Shown here in pieces: positions 56,329 to 64,000 of a DNA stretch of 64,000 nucleotides (positions are counted from its first letter, which is position 1; every line of letters starts with the position of its first letter). The position numbers and the translations under genes are program-made. Below the pieces are notes generated by a model, which saw only the letters and a program-made list of their open reading frames with translations, was not told where the DNA came from and did no database searches. This DNA comes from Prostheceraeus crozeri (Eukaryota; Platyhelminthes; Polycladida; Euryleptidae): the NCBI GenBank assembly GCA_907163375.1, contig CAJQUW010007784.1, positions 496,001 through 560,000 on the forward strand. Reading direction: 5' to 3'.

Positions 56329-56775
56329 TTATGGCATGTATTTCAAAAGGTCTTCATCGTCAATATCGTCCCAGAGTCTGGCTTCACATAGATAACAAAA
56401 ACAGTTCACTTCCTTTAATCGTTCTTCCACTGCGAGCCTCACTTTGTCGATATACTCCCACTCCGCCATAGTTCGTGGCTGGGAGTTAGGGGTGTACCAC
56501 TCCCATAATTGGTGGAGGAATTTGGTGCTGGTGATCTCCATCACATCGTCAGTATCGTACTGGAGATACTTCCACCTCACGCCTGTTAAGTCGGGACACT
56601 CCATCTCACATACACTCTCTTCGTCGTCCGCTGGTAATGACAACTTTCTGATATTGTCCAGCCGGTACACCTTCTCTACCTTCCCCTTCGTTGGAGCGTT
56701 TGGTGCAACGAGCGCCTTTGGTGTTGAGCATGGAGAAGAGAATTTTGTGTTTGGTGTTGTCGGAGGGCTTGTCAT
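56329..56775 (-). CDS. Element protein, 148 aa, acidic (unknown)
   Basis: Begins MTSPPTTPNTKFSSPCSTPK, a Pro/Ser/Thr-rich tail, followed by an acidic globular-looking part with RWKYLQYDTDDV, LHQLWEWYTPN and a CFCYLC motif near the C-terminus that could bind metal. The AATAAA polyadenylation signal (56330-56325) overlaps the stop codon, a very compact end. A TTCACAG just upstream of the ATG could be the acceptor of a leader intron. Divergently arranged with the polymerase gene, so the two may share the 255-bp promoter region. Confidence 0.6.
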   Translation of the reverse strand: MTSPPTTPNTKFSSPCSTPKALVAPNAPTKGKVEKVYRLDNIRKLSLPADDEESVCEMECPDLTGVRWKYLQYDTDDVMEITSTKFLHQLWEWYTPNSQPRTMAEWEYIDKVRLAVEERLKEVNCFCYLCEARLWDDIDDEDLLKYMP

Positions 56776-57030
56776 GTTGACTGTGAATAATAACTTTGAA
56801 ATGTTTTCTAATTCTTAAGTATCAACAAGCAGCCAATCAGAATGAACAGCCAATGAATGATGAATACGAAAATATATGTAAAGTGACATTCGTGTCATTT
56901 CACTCTGTCTTTGTGACATATAAGTGAAGTGTTCTCTGTCGAATTCTATATTTGAGGCGTACAAGTGAACTGCTCTCTCGTGAAGTCTCTATCTTGTTGA
57001 AGTATCAACCTTAAACTCGATTTCGTTGAA
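56776..57030. promoter_or_regulatory. Divergent promoter region between the 148-aa gene and polB
   Basis: 255 bp. Contains TATA-like ACATATAAG (56917) and TCTATATTTG (56947) on the plus strand and a direct repeat AAGTGAA(G/C)TG(T/C)TCTCT (near 56922 and 56963). No histone-like element. Confidence 0.4.
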
Positions 57031-60000
57031 ATGGTAAGTTGAAAATTTCTTCACTCATCTCCCTCAAACGTGTGGCTAATAGCATCTTCCTCAATTTCAG
57101 GCATCAACTTCATCACCAACGCCCTCCCTTCTCGAGAAAAGTTTAGAGTTGTTGAGTCAAAGTAGGTTGTAACAATACACTGAGACTTGAACAGAGATGA
57201 TAGAATGATTTCTTTTTCAGGTGATGTGAGTTCCAGCTCAGGACTCTCGCGACAAGGCAACGAGTGGGAATGTGCCGACTGCGGACATATGTTTACAAGG
57301 AAGCACAGTCTCCTTCGACACATCAAACAACGTGTGTGTCAACGCAAAGGGGCGTCAATCTCCGGAGGTGAAGTTGATTCGGACGATGACATCTCCTGTC
57401 CTTGCGATTTGTGCCCTCTTTCTTTTGATAGTCACTTTCAGCGATCTTCGCACAGACTTCAACACACGCATGCAAATGATCACTACACCAACGGTACCTC
57501 TACCATCTCCCTCATTAATGTTTCACATAATAATTTAGTACGCGACTACTGCATGGAGTCCAATACTCAAATAGTAGATTTTCCTGAGTGGCTCCTTCAA
57601 AATTCTAACATTATCGAAGCGCTCTTCAACAATTTAGACAATTTTAGAATGAAGGCGCTCATCTACCTTAAACTAAAATATATTAAGATAGATTTTCAAA
57701 CGGGTCAAGTGACGGAGAGAATACAGTTTCATGTTCCTTCCTCTTCCGCAACCGAAGTTGTAGACTGCGAGTCTTGGCTAAATTTTCACATTCAATGTTT
57801 AAAATCAAATGCAGATAAATTCAATCAACGCGACAGCGCTCTCATTTTTGATGGTGTGGACTCATCCATATTCAAAATTTCCCTATTAGAAAGTCATGCA
57901 GCTCGAGGCACATTTAAACTACCAAAAACGTTGTATAATAAGAAAGCTGTCATCAATGTCGATTGTAGATCACAGTGTTTCAAATATGCAGTCCTATCCA
58001 TCCTTCACTATAATGATACAACGCGCACCGAGATCGCACCTATAGCTATAGACAGTGGGAGGATGAACTAGACTTTGAAGGTCGTGATAGTAACAACATG
58101 AAAATCAAAGATGTAGAAACGTTCGAAAAACATAATAAGATTAAAATTGTCGTTCACGTGTGGGAGAAGGGGTTGAAGGGTGCCCGCTATAATTCACGTT
58201 CAACTTGTTATGAACGTGTAGTCAACCTCTTATTAGTAAAACAAGATGATAGCGAGGAATGGCATTACTGTGGTATACCCAAATCTCTCGCTTGTACACT
58301 CACTTGGGGCACTTTAAAAGAGGTGAACATTTTGTATGCGACCGCTGCATCCGCTCCTTTTGGAGTAAAGATAAATTTGAAACTCACTATGAATGGTGCA
58401 AGCGAGGTAAATTACAAATGGAACGCATGCCCAAAGATAAAATATTTTCACTTAGGGATGATGGTGACGAATTAAGTCCCCTGCGTGTCATTTACGCAGA
58501 CATAGAATGCTACATTGATGATATCATCCACAAGCCAGCAGTCATATCCTGCTATGAAGTATGGCATGACCACTTTAGGAATAGACAAAACAAAATGCAT
58601 ACTTGGCAAGGTGAAGATTGCATTTCAAAATTCCTAGAATTTCTCGATAAAGCTGCTAAATTTCAACAATCATATGATTCCCAATTGCAGCGTAAGTCAC
58701 TACATATGTCAGATGAAGACAAACAAAAATTTGAAAGTTGCACATCGTGCCCTAAATGTCATAAAACGTTTGATGACGATAAAATTAAGAAAGTGCGTGA
58801 TCATGATCACATCACTGGTAAATTTAGAAACGCACTCTGCTCCAAATGTAACTTTTCACTTAGGTTGAGACGTCGTGTACTACCCGTCATTTTTCATAAC
58901 TTTAAGGGCTATGACAGTCATATGCTCATAAAAGGAGGGTTGAGGCAGATGAAATCGTGGCAGTTTAATGTAATAGCGCAAACGAGAGAAAAATTCATGG
59001 CAATGACAGCAAAAGTACCAGTAGATAAAACTAAAGAAAATAAGACAGTCTTCTTCGAAATAAAATTGTTAGATTCATTCCAATTCATGTCAGCGTCACT
59101 AGCTTCTCTCGTTCGTAATCTCAAGTTTCTTCCCCATAGTCAAACTTTGAAGAAACACTATCCAAACTTAACGGATGAAATAATCACTCGCAAAGGAGTC
59201 TTTCCTTATGCGTATTTTAGCTCAATGTCTAAACTAAATGAAACAACCCTTCCTTCCATTGACAAATTCCAAAACGATTTGACGGGTGAAGATTGTCCAG
59301 TAGAAGATTATGAACATGCTCAAGAGGCATGGTTAAAATTTGATTGTAAAACGTTTGGCGATTATATGATCGCTTACTTAGAATTAGATGTCATTTTGCT
59401 GGCTGATGTCTTTCAGGAATTTCGACGAGTGGCATTAGAAGAAGACAAATTAGATCCTGTCCACTTTGTCAGTCTACCAGCCATGTCCTTTAAATCAGCC
59501 TTTAAAATGACAGGTGAGACCATTCATCTCTTACAAGACCCGCAGATGTATATATTTGAGCGCGGAATACGCGGTGGTCTCACATTTGTAAATAAACATC
59601 ATATAAAATCTGAAACAGTAGGTGATGATCATATCCACCTAAAGTACTATGACCAAAATAATTTATATGGCAGTTCACTGTCTAAACCACTACCTCATTC
59701 CGAGTTTAGTTGGTTAAATCAAGATGAGCTTGAGTATTACTCCAACCCTTCAAACATACTGAAGATTGCAGATGAAGGGGATTGGGGATATTATTTTGAA
59801 GTGGATTTGATTTATCCAAATAGCATTCAAAATAAAACTGCTGATTTCCCACTCGTACCTGAATCTGGTGAAGTGACTGAAGATATGTTTTCACCATTCA
59901 TGTCACAATTTCATAATAACTTAACAGAGTGTGGACAGCCAAGGTGCAAACCATGCCGCAAACTTTTACTCACCCAATATGATAAGAAAAATTATCTCGT

Positions 60001-61000
60001 ACACTTCTGCATACTAAAATTCTATTTAGAAATGAGCGTGCTTCTAAAGTCAGTTCACCACATTATCAAATTTAGACAGAAAGCCTTCCTCAAACCCTAC
60101 ATAGATAGTAACAGTCAAAAACGTGCACTCGCCCAAAATAATTTTGAAAAGGATTTTTATAAATATAAGAATAACAGTCTTTTCGGAAAGACCATGGAGG
60201 ATGTTAGAAAACGTATGAACTACAAACTAGTCGTTGATGAACAAAAATATCACAAATTGACCTCATCACCTCTTTTCATTGATAGAGACATCATCGATGA
60301 GGATCTTGTAGGTGTTAAAATGATAAAATCAGAAGTTGAGTTGTGCAAACCCATCTATATTGGGCAAGCCGTTTTAGATTATTCCAAGCTTGAAATGTAT
60401 CAACTCTTCTACAAAATATTAAAACCATGCCCTCTCGTAAAAAAGGTTCGCTTGCTGGGTGGTGATACAGATAGTTTCTTTTTAGGAATTACCACTCAAA
60501 AATATTTAAATTTTAATGAAGTAGGCAAGTCATTAGAAAAATATTTCGACACATCTAACTACAATCCCACTCATCCACTCTATTCCATACAGAATAAAGC
60601 CAAACTTGGTTGTTTTAAGGATGAAAAATCAGGAAAGGAAATAGATGAAATGATTCTCCTCCGTCCTAAAATGTATTCCATGAAATTAAAAGAATGTGCA
60701 GATAGTATTAAGCGTGCTAAAGGTATATCAAAATCCATTGTACACAAAATGAAACATCGGTCCTATAAGAAGGCCTATAAAAATAAAACTATAACGTTTG
60801 TCAATATGACAATCTTAAAATCTCAAGTTCATACTGTGAAAACGCACACGTTCAAGAAACGAGCGCTTTCAGCATGGGAGGATAAGAGGTGTTGGATAGG
60901 ACATAACACATCTCTTCCACATGGACATCCTGACACAAAAATACCTCCACCCAAAAGAATAAAACTCACGCTACCACATTCAGGAGATGTATTGACATAA
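57031..61000 (+). pseudogene. Protein-primed-type family B DNA polymerase, spliced, two frameshifts
   Basis: Replicative polymerase of the element. Inferred exons: the ATG alone (57031-57033), 57101-57161, and 57221 onward; introns of 67 and 59 nt with matching phases. The N-terminal part has two zinc-finger-like motifs (CADCGHMF..H..C; CDLC..H..H). A frame change near 58020-58035 and another near 58265-58280 break the reading frame. The last frame (to 61000) holds the catalytic protein: Exo I YADIE, an endonuclease VII-like zinc module (CPKC..DHDHITG..CSKCN), Exo II FHNFKGYD, Exo III YLELD, Pol A YYDQNNLYG, Pol B KYKNNSLFG and Pol C GGDTDSF. All catalytic residues are present. Matches the DNA_pol_B_2 type of Polinton-like elements. 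AATAAA at 61159-61164. Confidence 0.8.
57034..57100 (+). other. 67-nt intron directly after the polB start codon
   Basis: ATG followed at once by GTAAGT; acceptor TCAATTTCAG at 57100. Keeps the next exon open in frame. A second intron (57162-57220, donor GTAGGT, acceptor TTTTTCAG) follows a 61-nt exon, and the phases agree. Confidence 0.55.
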
Positions 61001-61150
61001 TCAACTTTAACTCAGTATTTTGATGTTGCTTTTTGTAGATATACATGGTTGTTTTATGTATCGCATGAGATCGTTTCTTCCTTGTGAATATATGCCTACA
61101 GTCAGCCCATTCCCCCTTTATCTGTGAAAAGACTTTTTCATACACATATT

Positions 61151-61164
61151 TTTATTTCAATAAA
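61151..61164. terminator. Overlapping convergent polyadenylation signals
   Basis: TTTATTTCAATAAA gives AATAAA on the plus strand (61159-61164, for polB) and on the minus strand (61156-61151, for the 506-aa gene whose stop is at 61180). The two genes converge with only 180 bp between stop codons. Confidence 0.6.
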
Positions 61165-61179
61165 CATATCACAATGACT

Positions 61180-62700
61180 TCACTTTGTTTTCCGAAACAC
61201 TAAAGTTACGAGGAATTTAGTATCTTTCACATGGATGCACTCTTGTAAACCATTGGTAATTTTGATAGCAATAGAGGGTATAGTTTGTTTGACGACGGGA
61301 TGATAGAAAATAGATTCAAACATCTTCTCGACTATCCCATATGAAGCGTCTTTATCATGAATGAAATCACGTAAAATGTATTCTTTTTTCTCACCAACAG
61401 AAATAGGTAGAATCAAATCACTTTGAATGTAAAGGTGCTGTTCATGTTTATCAAGTGTCATTGGTGTTTCTATACCAATCGTATGCGCAGCAGTAAACAC
61501 AGTTTGTAGCATTGAAAAACCAAAGAGTTTTTTCAAATTTTTACTCAATTGACATTGAATGTCATCACCCAGTTTCAGAACAACGCGTTGATTTTCAATT
61601 GAAAACGAAATGTGGTGTGTCTTTACATCATATTTACTTTTCATCACATGCTTCAACTTCTGTTGTATATAAGGATTTACTACATGAATGAAGTTTTCAA
61701 CTGTATGATATAGACGCGGCATTATATTGATAGCAACTTTAGATTCTTGATAAGACTGGCAAATTTTCTTGATGCGATCACCATAGATGTCAACCCACCA
61801 CTCATCATTAACTGAATCAGCTTTAGTGTGATATTCATGAGAAGCATACACCAGACCGCTTCCAATGATAGGGGTTGGATGTCTTACAAAATGACGCAAG
61901 GTTGGAGAGAAATAAACTGTAAGTTTGTCATTATATTTCTGAATAACCAACTTATTTTTGTCCGCCATAATTTTCTCTCCATACTTCTTACCCACAGTCT
62001 CATTCCATCGTTTTACTAACTCAATAAGTGATAAAGGTTGAACACCACGCTTTTTCAAAATGATGCGTTCTTCGCATTCTACAACATCTTCATCAAATAT
62101 TTTAAATTTATAATGAAATTTGTTGATTCGATTTGAATAAACTTTTTTAACATTTGCAGTAGCAATTGACGTTAGATGTAGTCCATGACCAAAACCGAGA
62201 TGTGGATAGAATTCATTATCCAACCTCAGTGTAAGACCTTTAGTAAAAGAATGAAAGCGAAGGAACTGTCTCCCACTCCAATGATAGATAGTAAACTCAT
62301 AAACCTTCTTATCCTTATTCTTCATGATGGAAGTATTACCACTGTTGAACGCCTTAATAATTTTCTCATTCCCAAATGGACCATAATAATCTGATTTTAT
62401 CTGAATCCATTCATAGTTCCACTTTCCATCTGACGTTAAATTGTATTGGAACTGGAATGCATTATTCATCGTTATTCCATCATGGGTGCGAGGAGTCAAT
62501 ATCATTTCTTCCAAATTATTCACATTCTGAATATTGCTATCATAGCAAATACTAGAAACGCCAACCTCCCATTCACCTTCTAAATGTAGAGGGCGATTTA
62601 ATTCTACTCGATAGTCTGATGGTTTATTTTTGGGAAATTTATTCATAGAAGCATTACTGGGCAAGTAGATTAGAAACGAGTCCTTATTTTCACTTTCCAT
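61180..62700 (-). CDS. Virus-like element protein, 506 aa
   Basis: I start it at the ATG at 62700 (MESENKDSF), since the family begins just before the motif LPSNASMNKFPKNKPSDY. The N-terminal motif (SNxSMxxFPxN..........L..EWEVG) and the C-terminal beta-like end (TKFLVTLVFRK) belong to a family I recall next to PolB genes in genomes of cnidarians, molluscs and other animals. Its role has not been certain to me; a virion or structural role is a guess. No membrane segment. Convergent with polB. Paralogous to the next gene upstream: both share a block with an F.RH segment, an EW.V..Y segment and MPR...V.....V. Uninterrupted, so it was under selection recently. Confidence 0.7.
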   Translation of the reverse strand: MESENKDSFLIYLPSNASMNKFPKNKPSDYRVELNRPLHLEGEWEVGVSSICYDSNIQNVNNLEEMILTPRTHDGITMNNAFQFQYNLTSDGKWNYEWIQIKSDYYGPFGNEKIIKAFNSGNTSIMKNKDKKVYEFTIYHWSGRQFLRFHSFTKGLTLRLDNEFYPHLGFGHGLHLTSIATANVKKVYSNRINKFHYKFKIFDEDVVECEERIILKKRGVQPLSLIELVKRWNETVGKKYGEKIMADKNKLVIQKYNDKLTVYFSPTLRHFVRHPTPIIGSGLVYASHEYHTKADSVNDEWWVDIYGDRIKKICQSYQESKVAINIMPRLYHTVENFIHVVNPYIQQKLKHVMKSKYDVKTHHISFSIENQRVVLKLGDDIQCQLSKNLKKLFGFSMLQTVFTAAHTIGIETPMTLDKHEQHLYIQSDLILPISVGEKKEYILRDFIHDKDASYGIVEKMFESIFYHPVVKQTIPSIAIKITNGLQECIHVKDTKFLVTLVFRKTK

Positions 62701-62858
62701 ATTATTCACATGGGAAAAATATATTAGCATACTTTTGCATTAACTCTTCATTCGGAAATGGAGTGTGATACTTGTCACAGCATCTTTATGAAAAGGAATC
62801 AACGCACCAGCATCGTCATATCGTCATAAATTGCAATATCAATTTGTGGGATGTAGTT

Positions 62859-63854
62859 TCATTTCAGCTTTGTATAATGCACTTTCTTGAAAGTATGCTC
62901 AGATAAAATACTGCAGCTTTTTGGCTGGTATGGTATCATTGCTAGCAATGGAGCTTCAACATCTCCCACACGTACATCTTCACCAATATTGGAATATATC
63001 TGAAAATAGTTAATACGACGCGATAGTGACATGTCTGCGCTAGCTTTGGTTACAGTACCACTTTTAAAGATATTTTGATCAAAACGCAAAATGTCCATTA
63101 GAGTTTTATCCATAATTAGTTCAATACCTTTTCCACTTATAGTGAGAGAAAAAACACCTTCTTTTTCAGAAAATGAAATTTGTTGGTCATTAATCACTTC
63201 ATTCAAATAATCTACAACCAATTTAACTGAAGTAATAATGCGAGGCATCAACACTCTTGTTTCATGTAAGACACCACCGAAAGGCTCTACACACTTTCTG
63301 TATAAAGATACGGCCCATTCTGTATCAAATTGATTTGACCTTTCACATGGTAAATGTTGCATATCAAATTTTCCATGAACAGCTGCTGAACGATGTCGTA
63401 AGAACTGATGAAAATCTTTTGAACAAACTAATACTAGATCTTCATCATTTAATTTACTTATTGCAATATGATTAGATGATTTGATATATGTCAATGTTGC
63501 CACTTGTTTACCATCAACTCGAAGGAGATAATTAAATTTCTTCAATAATGTTTCAGGAGTCATGTTTGTCTTTCTTGGCTTAATCACAATCTTCTTCACC
63601 AACGTCTTCTCATTTTTTGGAATAAGATCTACATAATAAGCTTCCTCTCGATATATTAACTGTTTATGACCACTTATGTGGTAATTAACGTTAAAATTAT
63701 CATAGCTTGTTAAGGCGCTAGCGAGGTAACCTAAATCATTTCTTAAACTTGGACTTAAACCAACAGTCCAATCTTTCTCAACTACATGATGTACATAATT
63801 ATGATCATCATTGTGCGGAGTAAATTGGACAATATGTTTACACGCTTTATTCAA
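62859..63854 (-). CDS. Virus-like element protein, paralogue of the 506-aa protein (5' end unclear)
   Basis: 332 codons open without an upstream ATG in frame; the first in-frame codon of the open stretch that could start is TTG at 63854, and the first ATG lies about 95 codons in. An upstream exon, a lost start or a sequence error is therefore likely. Contains the shared block with FHQFLRH, EWAVSLY and MPRIITSV, and ends HTFKKVHYTKLK, which I recall as the typical end of the second member of this protein family. It lacks the SNASM N-terminus. Tandem with the 506-aa gene, spacing about 160 bp. Confidence 0.6.
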   Translation of the reverse strand: MNKACKHIVQFTPHNDDHNYVHHVVEKDWTVGLSPSLRNDLGYLASALTSYDNFNVNYHISGHKQLIYREEAYYVDLIPKNEKTLVKKIVIKPRKTNMTPETLLKKFNYLLRVDGKQVATLTYIKSSNHIAISKLNDEDLVLVCSKDFHQFLRHRSAAVHGKFDMQHLPCERSNQFDTEWAVSLYRKCVEPFGGVLHETRVLMPRIITSVKLVVDYLNEVINDQQISFSEKEGVFSLTISGKGIELIMDKTLMDILRFDQNIFKSGTVTKASADMSLSRRINYFQIYSNIGEDVRVGDVEAPLLAMIPYQPKSCSILSEHTFKKVHYTKLK

Positions 63855-64000
63855 GAAATCATATATAAACTTTTGACATGATAAGAGATCTGTGGAATGT
63901 ATACTCGGCAGCCCTTTTCACATTGGTAAGCAGCTGTGCGTCTCATATTAATAGTCATCACCTCATGATCAAAAGTATAGACACAGTTGCTATGAACAAG
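63851..64000 (-). CDS. C-terminal end of a further element gene (partial)
   Basis: Open from the window edge to TGA at 63851-63853. Ends RVYIPQISYHVKSLYMIS; contains CEKGC and a following His, a possible zinc knuckle. Its stop codon abuts the start of the next open frame (63854), so the two frames could be one protein split by a one-base error or two closely packed genes. Confidence 0.4.
   Translation of the reverse strand, partial: LVHSNCVYTFDHEVMTINMRRTAAYQCEKGCRVYIPQISYHVKSLYMIS

Larger units (their letters stand above)
50982..64000 (+). mobile_element. PolB-bearing virus-like element, family B (partial, runs off the right edge)
   Basis: Begins AGTAGTAAGCAAAACTCCACC, the inverse of the 5471 terminus, after which flanking sequences differ. 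Contents: subterminal repeats, a zinc/coiled-coil protein, small genes, a protein-primed-type DNA polymerase B and two paralogous virus-like proteins. Compact genes, tiny introns and PolB resemble Polinton/Maverick or adintovirus-type elements, but no integrase, ATPase, protease or major capsid gene is present in the visible 13 kb, so the class is open. The polymerase has two frameshifts, so this copy appears inactive unless those are assembly errors. Confidence 0.7.

Noticed and set aside
50982-64000. Firm classification as a Polinton/Maverick
   Set aside because: No integrase, protease, ATPase or capsid gene in view; only PolB and a protein family recalled near PolB genes support it.
1-64000. 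CRISPR arrays, bacterial operons, riboswitches
   Set aside because: Gene structure, introns and repeats are eukaryotic; no regularly spaced direct repeats with unique spacers were seen.

Overview
This is eukaryotic nuclear DNA, almost certainly from an invertebrate animal. It is AT-rich and gene-poor, with kilobase-scale introns, GT..AG splice sites, a cathepsin B gene cluster and a typical animal load of DNA transposons (Tc1-like, P/THAP9-like, hAT, TTAA-flanked MITEs, foldback elements, a Penelope-like remnant, a tRNA-type SINE). The phylum cannot be fixed from the sequence alone.

Layout. (1) 1-4137 is one end of a large mobile or virus-like element ('family A'), read on the minus strand. 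It carries a broken zinc-binding/coiled-coil gene and repeat-rich subterminal DNA ending in TTACTACT. (2) 4640-5471 is a detached end of a related 'family B' element. (3) 5472-50981 is host DNA with a minus-strand cathepsin B cluster: a first exon at 13733-14095, a complete three-exon gene at 20310-34410 (predicted 338 aa) and a decayed last exon at 44940-45262. The introns and spacers are filled with transposons. (4) 50982-64000 is a second element (family B), read on the plus strand and running off the window. It holds subterminal tandem repeats with poly-G/poly-C tracts, a zinc/coiled-coil gene, two small TATA-driven genes, three copies of a structured 138-bp module, a 206-bp tandem array, a small acidic-protein gene, a spliced but frameshifted protein-primed-type family B DNA polymerase gene, and two tandem paralogous proteins of a virus-like family.

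The most interesting signal is in the element. Its non-polymerase plus-strand genes, and the homologous gene of the left element, are each followed by a 6-bp stem/4-nt loop plus ACC. This closely resembles the 3'-end stem-loop of replication-dependent histone mRNAs. The polymerase, the small minus-strand gene and the 506-aa minus-strand gene instead have AATAAA signals. The element genes also have 59-67 nt introns, unlike the host gene with introns of 4.3 and 8.8 kb. I read this as a PolB-bearing virus-like element family with two 3'-end classes. The histone-like reading is inference from sequence shape. I found no integrase, packaging ATPase, protease or major capsid gene inside the window, so assignment to Polintons/Mavericks or adintovirus-like elements is not established.
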